From a bacterium 1XD21-70 (GTDB lineage Bacteria; Bacillota; Clostridia; Lachnospirales; Lachnospiraceae): DNA of 64,000 bases. The notes under the pieces were generated by a model. That model had not been told where the DNA came from. It saw only the letters and a list, made by a program, of their open reading frames with translations, and searched no databases. Numbering within the stretch: the first letter of the stretch is position 1; the number at the start of each line of letters is the position of its first letter. Position numbers and translations under genes: made by a program. Location of the stretch: assembly GCA_003669055.1 (NCBI GenBank), contig RAYB01000002.1:124001-188000 (forward strand), read 5' to 3'. Below are positions 37,148 through 46,271 of this stretch, piece after piece.

Positions 37148-37435
37148 ATGCCCTCTGATAACTGGAAACAAGATCCCCGCTTAAAGCAAATGTCCCCGGA
37201 AAAGCTGGATTATCTGACCACCTTTGCAGACCAGGTTACAAAACTGCCCAAGGATCAGATCCTCCCGGCCTTTATGTCCATGCAGATGGATGCAGCAAAA
37301 AAAGGGATCCGGTTTTCGGATCCTGAGACAGAGCTGTTGGCCTCTGTCCTGACTTCCGGAATGTCTCCGGCGGAGAAAAAGAAGCTGGAAACACTTCGCT
37401 TTATTGCAAAAAAACTGGCTGCCAGGTCCTCCTGA
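37148..37435 (+). CDS. Conserved helical hypothetical protein (95 residues)
   Basis: A 95-residue helical protein. The start MPSDNWKQDPRLKQMSPEKLDYLTTFADQV and the repeated Lys/Leu heptad-like spacing suggest a small helical bundle or coiled coil. The ATG at 37148 has AAAGGAG 6 bases upstream. It follows the 112-residue gene on the same strand and ends 10 bases before the convergent L,D-transpeptidase gene. Function unknown. Confidence 0.75.
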   Translation: MPSDNWKQDPRLKQMSPEKLDYLTTFADQVTKLPKDQILPAFMSMQMDAAKKGIRFSDPETELLASVLTSGMSPAEKKKLETLRFIAKKLAARSS

Positions 37436-37445
37436 CAGCCAGCCC

Positions 37446-38231
37446 TTATTCCGTAACTGCCAAGGGCAGAGACGGCATAATCACGATCTTCGCATCCGGC
37501 TTTAACTCCTGCAAAAGCCTTTTCATCTGTTCCTCTGGAATAGCGATGCACCCTTCTGTCCATGTTTTTTCCGGGTGAATACCGTGGAGGAAAATCGCAG
37601 AGCCTTTGCCCGGAATCCGATCCGTTGTGTTGTAATCTAATGCCAGCACATAATTGTAGGACGGAGTGATTCTCATAAGTTCCTCCGCAGAATCCCAGTC
37701 CCGGGCCGTTTCTGTGATATTCACCATCTGATTATAATAGCGGCTGTTGCTGTCATCCACCCAGAAATCCCCTTCCTCAAGCTGCTTGTAAGCAATCTGG
37801 CTTCCCGGATCCTTCCGTATCCCAAAAGCTGTCACAAAGCTGTACGTCCCTGTGGGAGTTCGGCGGTCTCCCTCCCTTTTGTCTGCGGACATCCCATTGT
37901 AACCGCAATAGCCTGGCACACAAAATTCCTCTGTCCAGATACCGGTTTCATTCTTCTTAAAATATGCTACATTTACCAATGAACTGTCTGTTCCTTCGCC
38001 CACCACCGTGATAATCTGCTCCGTCTCTTTTGCCGCAGACAACTTTTCCACCAAAAGCCCCAGATGATTGGCCTGCTCTGCCAAAATCCTTTCCTCCTTC
38101 TGCGTCATCGCCCCTCCTTCTGCACCCTCTCCGATCCAGGTCACCTGCTGTTCTGCCGCCATGGCGCTCATCCCTGACAATGCCACAAAAAGCCCCAGGA
38201 CTGCTCCTATTTTTCCTGCGCATATTCTCAT
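37446..38231 (-). CDS. Secreted L,D-transpeptidase (YkuD domain)
   Basis: A 261-residue exported protein with a signal peptide (residues 1-25, ending SAMAAE). The catalytic YkuD motif is at the C-terminal end: AIFLHGIHPEKTWTEGCIAI, giving the His, the Thr in place of the usual Ser, and the active Cys. RTPTGTYSF is the usual upstream block. Such enzymes make 3-3 cross-links in peptidoglycan or process it. The N-terminal 80 residues are helical and of unknown role. Stands alone on the minus strand. Confidence 0.85.
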   Translation of the reverse strand: MRICAGKIGAVLGLFVALSGMSAMAAEQQVTWIGEGAEGGAMTQKEERILAEQANHLGLLVEKLSAAKETEQIITVVGEGTDSSLVNVAYFKKNETGIWTEEFCVPGYCGYNGMSADKREGDRRTPTGTYSFVTAFGIRKDPGSQIAYKQLEEGDFWVDDSNSRYYNQMVNITETARDWDSAEELMRITPSYNYVLALDYNTTDRIPGKGSAIFLHGIHPEKTWTEGCIAIPEEQMKRLLQELKPDAKIVIMPSLPLAVTE

Positions 38232-38382
38232 AAATGCCGTTATCCTTTCATTTTCTGCTTCTGTCTTAAGAGGCAGTTCTCCTCCTCTTTATCCCAGCAG
38301 ATCCTTTGTTGTATTTTACCATAAAAAGGAACAGACATCCACAAAGAATATCTGTCCTTCTTCTTAACATTTGCTTACAGCT

Positions 38383-40560
38383 TTATTTTGCCATTGCCAC
38401 AAACACCTTCACGCTTCTTGGCTCAATCTCAAATTTTCCCTTTACTGTCTCAGGGGCAGCCATCCCGTTCTCCCAGGTATTCACCATACACTTCCAGCAC
38501 ATCCCCTCCGGCAGTTCTGGAAGCAGCACCAAAAGCTTCTCCCAGTAAGCATTGGATGCCACATAGACCACATCCGCAGGCGCATCTGCCTCCTTACCGG
38601 CAAACATCACACCCACATACCGCTCATGGCCGGCAAACTGCCCCCGCCATGGCTTCTCCCCGTGAAAACTTATATCCGGGAATCCACAGGCTCCATCGCT
38701 GATATTGGCCCGCAGCACCTTATGAGCCTTGCGGAAAGCAATCATATATTTGAAAAATTCAAAAATATCCCTGTTTTCTTCCAGCCGGTTCCAGTCCAGC
38801 CAGGAAGTGATATTGTCCTGACAGTAGGCGTTGTTATTGCCAAACTGAGTATTGCAGAACTCATCTCCGGCCAGAAACATCGGAATCCCCCGGCTGCACA
38901 TCAAAAGCCCAAAGGCATTGCGGATCATCCGCTTCCTTAAGGTAAGAACCGCCACATCATCGGTCTCTCCCTCCACCCCGCAATTCCAGCTGTTATTGTC
39001 ATTGGCTCCGTCTGTATTGTTCCATCCGTTCTTTTCATTGTGCTTTTGATTGTAAGAAAAAATATCATACAGGGTAAAGCCGTCATGACAGGTAATAAAA
39101 TTCACAGAAGCATTCTTTCTGGTACTCACCTCATAGATATCCCTGGAACCTACCAGCCGCAAGGCCGCCGCCTGGGCAAAGCCCTCATCTCCCTTCAGAT
39201 AACGGCGCATATCATCCCGATATCTTCCGTTCCACTCTGCCCAACGGTTCCAAGAGGGGAAAGAGCCTACCTGATAAAGTCCCACTGCATCCCATGCCTC
39301 AGCAATCAGCTTCACATCTCCTAAGATCGGGTCAAAAGCCAAAGACTGCAAAAGAGGCGGCTTATCCATGGGCGTCCCGTCCTCATTGCGCCCTAAGATG
39401 GATGCCAGGTCAAACCGGAAGCCATTGATCCGGTAGGTACTGACCCAGTAGCGGAGGCAGTTTAAAATCATCTGGTGGACAATGGGGTGATTGCAGTTTA
39501 AGGTATTGCCGCAGCCGCTGAAGTTGTAATAGTAGCCCTCTGGCGTCAGCAGATAATAAATATTGTTGTCAAAACCCTTAAAGGAGAAAAACGGCCCCTG
39601 TTCGTTTCCCTCTGCTGTGTGATTAAACACCACATCCAGATACACCTCAATGCCATTCTGATTAAACTCCCGGATCAGGTTCTTTAACTCATTTCCCTCC
39701 CGGTTATACTCCCGGCTGGCTGTATAGCTGGTATTTGGAGCAAAAAAGCTGACCGTGTTATATCCCCAGTAATTGTAGAGCTTTTCTCCTGCCACCTCCC
39801 GGTAATCCTGCATCTCGTCAAACTCAAAGATGGGCATCAGTTCCACCACATTGACTCCCAATTCCTTTAAATAAGGCAGCTTCTCCAAAAGGCCGGCAAA
39901 AGTGCCGGGATGGAACACACCGGAGGATTTATCCATAGTAAACCCACGCACATGGAGTTCATAGATCACCAGATCCTCCGTGGGAAGCAGGGGAGGCTGC
40001 ATATCCTCCCAGTCAAAATCATCCTTCACCACTCTCGCCTTGTAGTGCTGCTCTCCTGGTGACGAGTCCCCCCACAGGCTCTGGCCGGTAACAGCCTTGG
40101 CATAGGGATCCAGAAGATATTTGGACTTATCAAAGATCAGGCCCTTCTTTGGCTCATAAGGGCCGTCAACACGATAAGCATATTCAAATTCCTCAATGTT
40201 AAGCTTAAAAACGATCATAGAATAAACATTGCCGATCCGGTAATGCTTGGGGAAAGGCAGTATGGCAAAGGGCTCTTTTTCCATTCGGTGGAAAAGCAGA
40301 AGCTCAATGGAGGTTGCCCCGTGAGAATACACGGTAAAATTCACTCCGCCCGGAATAGCCGTAGCTCCATTGGTCTCATAAAATCCCGGGCGCACGTCAA
40401 ACCCTGCAATCCGATCCATGGGAACCAGATGGATCGTGCGAGGCAATGTAAGACTTTCCACAGGATTATCTCCTCCCTTCTTTTTCTCTGCCTCCATCTG
40501 GCTGATGGTAAATTTCCCCTCTTTGTCACTCTTTTCCCTTTGTTGCGTATTTCCCATCAT
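38383..40560 (-). CDS. glgX: Glycogen debranching enzyme / isoamylase type (GH13)
   Basis: A 725-residue GH13 enzyme that cleaves alpha-1,6 branches of glycogen or similar glucans. It has an N-terminal carbohydrate-binding module 48-like domain (residues about 50-190), then the barrel with VVFNHTAEGNEQGP, the nucleophile Asp in GFRFDLASILG, the acid Glu in LIAEAWDAVGLYQVG and the His-Asp pair in ITCHDGFTLYD. C-terminal beta domain follows. Length fits GlgX/TreX. It starts 45 bases after the YfcC gene but is probably an independent function. A weak hairpin near 38325-38360 may end transcription. Confidence 0.92.
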   Translation of the reverse strand: MMGNTQQREKSDKEGKFTISQMEAEKKKGGDNPVESLTLPRTIHLVPMDRIAGFDVRPGFYETNGATAIPGGVNFTVYSHGATSIELLLFHRMEKEPFAILPFPKHYRIGNVYSMIVFKLNIEEFEYAYRVDGPYEPKKGLIFDKSKYLLDPYAKAVTGQSLWGDSSPGEQHYKARVVKDDFDWEDMQPPLLPTEDLVIYELHVRGFTMDKSSGVFHPGTFAGLLEKLPYLKELGVNVVELMPIFEFDEMQDYREVAGEKLYNYWGYNTVSFFAPNTSYTASREYNREGNELKNLIREFNQNGIEVYLDVVFNHTAEGNEQGPFFSFKGFDNNIYYLLTPEGYYYNFSGCGNTLNCNHPIVHQMILNCLRYWVSTYRINGFRFDLASILGRNEDGTPMDKPPLLQSLAFDPILGDVKLIAEAWDAVGLYQVGSFPSWNRWAEWNGRYRDDMRRYLKGDEGFAQAAALRLVGSRDIYEVSTRKNASVNFITCHDGFTLYDIFSYNQKHNEKNGWNNTDGANDNNSWNCGVEGETDDVAVLTLRKRMIRNAFGLLMCSRGIPMFLAGDEFCNTQFGNNNAYCQDNITSWLDWNRLEENRDIFEFFKYMIAFRKAHKVLRANISDGACGFPDISFHGEKPWRGQFAGHERYVGVMFAGKEADAPADVVYVASNAYWEKLLVLLPELPEGMCWKCMVNTWENGMAAPETVKGKFEIEPRSVKVFVAMAK

Positions 40561-40605
40561 TTTCCCTCTCTTTCTGAAGCGATAAAAAGCAAATCCGTCC
40601 TGTTT

Positions 40606-42117
40606 TTATGACAGGCCAATCACCACTGCCAGAATCACTGCCAGTGATCCAAATAAGAACAACAGGGCCTGGAACTTAATCTGGAACCTTGCCCATTTCC
40701 CCCAATCCAGCTTTGCTGCCGCTAAGGCTCCCAAAAGACATCCGGATGTGGGTACGATAAAGTTGGTAAAGGCATCTCCCAGCTGATAGGCAACCACTGC
40801 CACCTGCCGCTCCACACCAACCAAATCAGCTAAAGGCGCCATGACCGGCATGGTAAGCGCCGCCTGCCCTGACCCGGAAACCACAAAGAAATTAAACACT
40901 GACTGGAACAAATACATCAGCCAGGCAGAAATAACCGGCGGGAAATTCTTCATTCCCTCACTGATGCTGTGAAGTATGGTGTTCAATACCGTGCCTTCCG
41001 TGGCGCTGGTGCCTCCCAGAATAATAATGATTCCCTGAGCCATACCGACACACATGGCGGCACCTAAAAGATCAGCGGCTCCCCGGTCAAAAGCCCTGGG
41101 AATATCATTCAGCTTCATATCATTTAAGTGAAACACAATCCCTATAATTCCGGACACCAGTCCCATCACAAAGAACTGAGAAGCAATCTCCGGAATATAG
41201 TATCCCTTTGCCACAACACCCCAGATTGTCCATGCCATACAAGCAGCAATCGTCAAAAGTACCAGCTTGTGTCCTAAGGTGAAAGGAGGCATCTTTTGTC
41301 CATTTCTGGCAAATTCCGTCCGGTACGCCTCATCCGACTCATAGGCCACTGAGGACTGAGGATTCTTTTTTACCTTCATGGCATAGCGCATGGTAAACAC
41401 ACAGGCCAGTGTGGTAAAAAAGATCCACAAAGGAATCCTGAACCATGCCCCGGACATAACCGGAATCCCTGCCACTCCCTGCGCCACTGCCAGGCCAAAA
41501 GGATTCTGCCAGGAAGAACCAAAGCCGATCTGGGTGGCCACATAGGAACACATGATCCCCACCACCGCATCATATCCCATAGCCACAAACATAGGCACCA
41601 GAATCATGACAAAGGGAATGGCTTCCTCCCCCATGCCAAACACTGCTCCTCCCAGAGAGAAAAGCACAATCAGTATGGGGATCAGCACAATCTCCCTTCC
41701 ATTGGCGATATGAATCACCCGCATGATCCCGCTTTCCACCGCGCCGGTTCTCAGCACAATCCCAAAGGCGCCGCCCACCACCAGAATAAAAGCAATGATC
41801 CCCACTGCCGTTCCGTTCTTATCCCCCACAGTCATTCCCTCAAACACATAGTTTAAGATTCCCTGACCCCCAAAATCCTCTGTGCCAAACAAAGGAGCAA
41901 GCCTTGTAACCTTATTTCCATTGTCATCCAGCACATACTGAAAACTCTCCGGATCCAGGACAGTCCGGCTCTTTTCTTCCCCGTTCATCATGTAGGTGAT
42001 CTCTTTTGTCTCATATTTTCCCAGTGGCACAAACACGGTCAGAAGGGCTGCCAAAAGAATCACTCCAAAAATGATGATGTAAGTGTGAGGCATTTGAAAC
42101 TGTTTTTTCTTTTCCAT
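40606..42117 (-). CDS. YfcC-family membrane carrier
   Basis: A 503-residue, about 12-segment membrane protein of the YfcC/AbgT-like C4-dicarboxylate or peptide carrier group. The N-terminus MPHTYIIIFGVILLAALLTVFVP and an extracytoplasmic loop (residues 30-75), FGMGEEAIPFVMILVP and PTSGCLLGALAAAKLDWGKW are typical. It probably imports small peptides, dipeptides or amino acids; its neighbour is an isoaspartyl dipeptidase 47 bases upstream, supporting a role in isoaspartyl-peptide uptake (inference). Confidence 0.88.
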   Translation of the reverse strand: MEKKKQFQMPHTYIIIFGVILLAALLTVFVPLGKYETKEITYMMNGEEKSRTVLDPESFQYVLDDNGNKVTRLAPLFGTEDFGGQGILNYVFEGMTVGDKNGTAVGIIAFILVVGGAFGIVLRTGAVESGIMRVIHIANGREIVLIPILIVLFSLGGAVFGMGEEAIPFVMILVPMFVAMGYDAVVGIMCSYVATQIGFGSSWQNPFGLAVAQGVAGIPVMSGAWFRIPLWIFFTTLACVFTMRYAMKVKKNPQSSVAYESDEAYRTEFARNGQKMPPFTLGHKLVLLTIAACMAWTIWGVVAKGYYIPEIASQFFVMGLVSGIIGIVFHLNDMKLNDIPRAFDRGAADLLGAAMCVGMAQGIIIILGGTSATEGTVLNTILHSISEGMKNFPPVISAWLMYLFQSVFNFFVVSGSGQAALTMPVMAPLADLVGVERQVAVVAYQLGDAFTNFIVPTSGCLLGALAAAKLDWGKWARFQIKFQALLFLFGSLAVILAVVIGLS

Positions 42118-42164
42118 GATATCTTCTCCTTTTTCTGGTCTTTCGTTTGCTGCGATCCTCTGTT

Positions 42165-43340
42165 CTATGCTTCAAAAGTCCCCTTCACCAGAGCCTGTCC
42201 GTCTGACACCATTATGACTCCTTTAGCCATCACCAGATCGATGGCCAAGGTCTTTTCATCTGCCAGTACCAGATCTGCATCAGCCCCCTCGGCGACCCGT
42301 CCCTTATGGGGAAGCTTTAAAAGAGCGGCCGGATTAGAGGTAACTGCTTTCAGGGCTTTCGGAAGGTCTACTCCGTCCTTTAGCACTGCATCTCTCATTT
42401 CCCGGTACAAAGAGATTACTTTCCCCACTCCCAGTCCCTTTAAAGTTCCGTCCGGGTAAAACACCGGCAGGCTTCCCTGTCCGTCCGAAGAAAAGGTCAC
42501 ATGCTCCTCTCCCACCCCTGCGTCCAGAGCCATCTTAAGGCCGCTGCTTGCTTTCACCTCATCAGGCTCCAGAAAATCCGGATCCGAGCTGGTGGTCAGA
42601 TCGATATAGCCTCCCATATTTTTGGCATAGTCGATTCCGGCCATCATCAGTGTCCAGCTCCGGTTTATGTGAGTTGGCAGCATATTGGCAGAAGGAATCT
42701 GGGTATTCTCTCTCACATACTGCAAAAAATCCAGCTTTTCCTCTCCATCCCCCATGTGAATATTTACCAGTCCCGCCTTTCCGGAAAGAATCCCTCCCAC
42801 CCGGGTATCTGCCACAATCCGGGCAAATTCTTCCTTTGATGGCTGAGAGGAACGGTGATCGGAGATAGCAATCTCCCCGGTTCCCACCACCTTTTCCAGC
42901 AAAATAATGTCATCCATAATACTTCCGGTCAGCGTCCGCACCGGCACCTGATAGGAGCCTGTATACACATAGGTGGTAATCCCTTCCTCCTCAAGCCCTT
43001 TGGCCTTGGCCAGAAGATTCGTCATAGTACGGGTGCAGCCATCCGTGCCCAGGCACCCCACCACCGTGGTAACTCCGCCCAGAGTAATATCACTCAGCAT
43101 AATCTCCGGTGTCCGGCTCTTCGCGCCGCCCTCGCCTCCGCCCCCCAAAATATGCACATGGGCATCAATAAGCCCTGGCATCAAAACCTTGCCTCTGCCA
43201 TCCAGCACAGTAACCTTGTAGGCGGCTTCTGCCGGCAGGCTCTCCTCAATCTGAAGAATCCTCCCTCCGCCAACCAGCACATCCCCCTTCCCCAGATCCT
43301 CCGGAGTATAAATGTGGGCATTTTTTATTAAATACAGCAA
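42165..43340 (-). CDS. iadA: Beta-aspartyl (isoaspartyl) dipeptidase
   Basis: A 391-residue amidohydrolase that splits L-isoaspartyl dipeptides arising from damaged proteins. The metal motif DAHVHILGGGGEGG, TVVGCLGTDGCTRTM, the block AISDHRSSQPSKEEFARI and the late catalytic Asp in FSSDGQGSLPVF fit IadA. It appears to begin with TTG at 43340 (LYLIKNAHIYTPEDLG), with AGGAGGG 7 bases before; no in-frame ATG fits. It is the first of a likely two-gene unit with the YfcC carrier. Confidence 0.9.
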   Translation of the reverse strand: MLYLIKNAHIYTPEDLGKGDVLVGGGRILQIEESLPAEAAYKVTVLDGRGKVLMPGLIDAHVHILGGGGEGGAKSRTPEIMLSDITLGGVTTVVGCLGTDGCTRTMTNLLAKAKGLEEEGITTYVYTGSYQVPVRTLTGSIMDDIILLEKVVGTGEIAISDHRSSQPSKEEFARIVADTRVGGILSGKAGLVNIHMGDGEEKLDFLQYVRENTQIPSANMLPTHINRSWTLMMAGIDYAKNMGGYIDLTTSSDPDFLEPDEVKASSGLKMALDAGVGEEHVTFSSDGQGSLPVFYPDGTLKGLGVGKVISLYREMRDAVLKDGVDLPKALKAVTSNPAALLKLPHKGRVAEGADADLVLADEKTLAIDLVMAKGVIMVSDGQALVKGTFEA

Positions 43341-43468
43341 AACATCCCTCCTGTTCTATACCATACACGCTCTGGTATTTCACGTACTTTCTGAAATTTT
43401 ACCACATTTTTGCCTAAAGGTCATTTATTTTTAAGTATCCACATGATTTTTGACAATATGTACAAAAA

Positions 43469-43496
43469 AGGAGAGTCCGTCAAACCGGACTCTCCT
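43469..43496 (-). terminator. Hairpin terminator after the cysteine hydrolase gene
   Basis: AGGAGAGTCCG and CGGACTCTCCT form an 11-bp perfect stem; on the minus strand a run of T residues follows. It ends the TRAP-hydrolase operon. Confidence 0.9.
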
Positions 43497-43506
43497 GCCC
43501 TCCTTT

Positions 43507-44157
43507 TCAATTTAACGCATCCAAAAACTCCTGATAAGTCATTACCTTCCCAATCTTCGGGAAAATCCATTTCTCACAGAAATCCTGCTCCTCCTGGGTA
43601 TCTGTGGCCGTGCAGTCACTGATCACAATCACCCGGTACCCTTTGTCGTAGGCAGATCTGGCAGACGATTCCACGCACCAGTCTGTGTGAAAGCCGGTAA
43701 ATGCCACATACTCGATCTCATTGGCCCTTAAGTAATAATCCAGCCCTGTGGAATGAAAAGCATCCAAGGTTTTCTTTCCCTCCACTACCACATCTCCTGG
43801 CTGAGGGGTAAGTTCTTTAATGATCTCCGGCCCTGGTGTCCCCCGAAGCCAGGCCCCGGTTCCCCAGTCTGCTTCCATATCCATCTCAATTCCCCGCAGG
43901 CCCTCACAGGCCGGCCCGCCCTTTTTCAGTTCCGGAAATCCTGGATCAAAAGGATGGAAGGGACAGTAAAAAATCTTAGCTACCTTTCCCCGCGCCTGAT
44001 CAAGAAGATTCTGCAGATTGGCAATCACATGACGCTCTGCTAACTGTTCTTTGATGTGGGCATACATCGTACCTCCCTCCGACAAAAAATCATTTTGCGG
44101 TTCAATCAAGACGATTGCAACCTTGTCCCTGGGAATCTTAACATTTGCCATTTTCAT
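43507..44157 (-). CDS. Isochorismatase-like cysteine hydrolase
   Basis: A 216-residue cysteine hydrolase of the isochorismatase superfamily. The catalytic triad is visible: Asp in IEPQNDFLSEGG, Lys in VEGKKTLDAFHST and Cys in AFTGFHTDWCVESSA. Members hydrolyse amides, ureido acids, or enol ethers. It follows the TRAP large permease gene by about 143 bases on the same strand and is followed by a strong terminator, so it may act on the transported compound. AAAGGGG precedes the ATG. Confidence 0.88.
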   Translation of the reverse strand: MKMANVKIPRDKVAIVLIEPQNDFLSEGGTMYAHIKEQLAERHVIANLQNLLDQARGKVAKIFYCPFHPFDPGFPELKKGGPACEGLRGIEMDMEADWGTGAWLRGTPGPEIIKELTPQPGDVVVEGKKTLDAFHSTGLDYYLRANEIEYVAFTGFHTDWCVESSARSAYDKGYRVIVISDCTATDTQEEQDFCEKWIFPKIGKVMTYQEFLDALN

Positions 44158-44300
44158 AACCCCTTTCTTTTTTATAAACCGGTGTTGGAATCCCGGCTAT
44201 TTTCGTTTTTCATTGCCAACACATTTTCGCAGAATTTTGTTATAATTTCACAAACATGGCCGCTGCTTTTTCTTCGTCCTCCATTTCTTTCAAGCACACG

Positions 44301-45629
44301 CTACATAGCATTGGGCAAAAACAATACCACGGAAGGGATAAAAACACAGATCAAATCCACCACGACAATCGCGGCCAAAAACCACATGGAACCGGCAAAT
44401 ATCTCATTGACAGAAATATCCTCCATCCCTTCCATGCCATACAGCGAAGATTTGACGGTAAACACATTCATGCCAAAAGGAGGGGTGATCATCCCCGTCT
44501 CGATGGCAATGATCATAACCAGGCCGAACCAAACCAGATCATATCCCATATCTGCCACAATCGGGCACATCAGCGGAGTGGTTAAAAGCAGAATGGATGT
44601 GGAGTCCAGAATACAGCCAAGTACCATCAAAATTGCGATGAACACCAGTATAATCACCACCGGCGCCACATGCATCCCCTCCACAAAGCTGCGGATCACA
44701 TTGATCACCCCGCACATGGATAAGGTCTTGGAATAGGTGGAGGCAGAAACCAGCAAAATCAACACGCTTCCTGAGGTAGAACCAGCTGAAAGCAGCGTCT
44801 CCCAAAAATCCCGCCAGTGAAACCGGCCTTTCAAAATAACGATCAAAAAGGCTCCGAAAGCCCCCACACCACCAGCTTCCGTAGGGGTGAAAAATCCACA
44901 CCAAATGCCTCCTAGAGAGACAATAATCAGAAGTACAATAGGCCAGGGACGCAGCACAATCTTCCAGAAATCCTTCTTTTCCTCCTCGCTTAGACCCTCC
45001 ACCTCCGGAATATAGCTGGGTCGGATATGGGCAATCGTAAGGATCACGATAATAAAGGCAATGGTCATCAAAATTCCCGGAACCACCGCAGCCACAAAAA
45101 GCTTGCCAATGGACACATCTGCCTGGGAGCCATACACAATCATCAGAAGGCTGGGAGGAATCAGCATCCCTAAAATGGCAGAGCCGGAGATGGTTCCCAA
45201 AGCCACCTTCCGGTCATATCTCAGACGGAGCATTTGGGGAAGGGCGATCTTTGTAAATACTGCTGCCGAGGCAACCGTCACTCCGGTGATTGCCGCAAAA
45301 ATCGCGTTGGCCACCACAGTGGCGATCCCCACTCCTCCCCGCACCTTCTTTAAAAGCAGGCTGGCCGAATCATAGAGATCCTGGCTGGCTCCTGATAGGT
45401 TGGCCAACAGTCCCATCAGGACAAACAAAGGAATCACCCCGAACATGTATTGCCGCACGGCTCCCCAGGCTGACTGGCTCAGCACATTCATTGCCGTGGA
45501 AAATCTTCCTGTAAACAGATAGACGCTCAAAACGCTGGTAAACATCAGGGATGTGCTTAAATGTACCCCGCAAAAGATCAGGACAAGCAAGAGCACCAGC
45601 GAAAATAAGGCTACGGTTCCTGTACTCAT
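44301..45629 (-). CDS. TRAP transporter large permease (DctM type), second system
   Basis: A 442-residue, 12-segment sodium-coupled permease. Typical blocks are FGVIPLFVLMGLLANLSG, GSAILGMLIPPSLLMIVYG and ETGMITPPFGMNVF. It overlaps the small permease gene by 4 bases (ATGA), showing coupling. It belongs to the DctP-DctQ-DctM set reading toward lower coordinates, followed by the cysteine hydrolase gene. Not closely similar to the first TRAP permease in this window. Confidence 0.94.
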   Translation of the reverse strand: MSTGTVALFSLVLLLVLIFCGVHLSTSLMFTSVLSVYLFTGRFSTAMNVLSQSAWGAVRQYMFGVIPLFVLMGLLANLSGASQDLYDSASLLLKKVRGGVGIATVVANAIFAAITGVTVASAAVFTKIALPQMLRLRYDRKVALGTISGSAILGMLIPPSLLMIVYGSQADVSIGKLFVAAVVPGILMTIAFIIVILTIAHIRPSYIPEVEGLSEEEKKDFWKIVLRPWPIVLLIIVSLGGIWCGFFTPTEAGGVGAFGAFLIVILKGRFHWRDFWETLLSAGSTSGSVLILLVSASTYSKTLSMCGVINVIRSFVEGMHVAPVVIILVFIAILMVLGCILDSTSILLLTTPLMCPIVADMGYDLVWFGLVMIIAIETGMITPPFGMNVFTVKSSLYGMEGMEDISVNEIFAGSMWFLAAIVVVDLICVFIPSVVLFLPNAM

Positions 45630-46162
45630 GATCTGCTCCCTCCTTCCCCGGCAAAGCTTTTCCCGGTCATCAGTTCATAGCCATATTTTATAATCTGGTT
45701 GATAAATTCCAGTATCATCAGCCCGGAGCCAAAGATGATGGAAAACCGCCCCGGAATCGTTGTGATACGGACGGATCCGGCAATCTCAGCCTCACCGATC
45801 TGGATGGCATTCAATAAATTAGCCCAGCTGGCCCGGATGATAAACCCATACACCAAAATGCCCAGCCCGGCAGCCGCTATATCAATGATCAGGCGCCCTT
45901 TTCTTCCCGCCTTGTCATAGAGCATGGTAGTCCTCACATGGGCCCCCTTCACTGCCACATAGGGAATCTCCCAGAAGCATACCACAATGATGATGCTGCT
46001 GACGATCTCCGCTGTGCCGGCAAACGGCTTGTTAAACAGAAACCGGCTCATCACATCCGCTGTGATCAAAAGCATAATAGCAAATACTGAAATAGCGGCT
46101 ATTCCATTGACAATCCCTAAAAATCGTTCCAGAAGCTTATCCCATTTCCGCAAAACGGACAT
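45626..46162 (-). CDS. TRAP transporter small permease (DctQ type), second system
   Basis: A 178-residue four-segment membrane protein. FNKPFAGTAEIVSSIIIVVCFWEIPY is the DctQ core in which the glutamate is conserved. The ATG at 46162 has GGGAGAG 5 bases upstream; the ATG at 46174 sits too close to its ribosome site. Overlaps the large permease start by 4 bases. Confidence 0.88.
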   Translation of the reverse strand: MSVLRKWDKLLERFLGIVNGIAAISVFAIMLLITADVMSRFLFNKPFAGTAEIVSSIIIVVCFWEIPYVAVKGAHVRTTMLYDKAGRKGRLIIDIAAAGLGILVYGFIIRASWANLLNAIQIGEAEIAGSVRITTIPGRFSIIFGSGLMILEFINQIIKYGYELMTGKSFAGEGGSRS

Positions 46163-46202
46163 ATTCTCTCCCATCTCCTCTCTTTTATCGATCTCTCAGA
46201 CA

Positions 46203-46250
46203 GGCCGCCTGCTGCCTTCCTAAGTAACCTTATCCGGCAGGCAGGCTGTC
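46203..46250 (-). promoter_or_regulatory. Mid-operon hairpin between DctP and DctQ genes
   Basis: GCCGCCTGCTGCC near 46204 pairs with GGCAGGCAGGC near 46236. Hairpins here usually protect or attenuate so that binding protein exceeds permease; that role is inferred. Confidence 0.5.
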
Positions 46251-46271
46251 TTATTTTCCCAGTACAGTCTG

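Noticed and set aside
46203-46250. Full terminator between the DctP and DctQ genes
   Set aside because: There is no run of T residues after the stem, and the downstream genes must be expressed for transport; an attenuating or protective hairpin is more likely.
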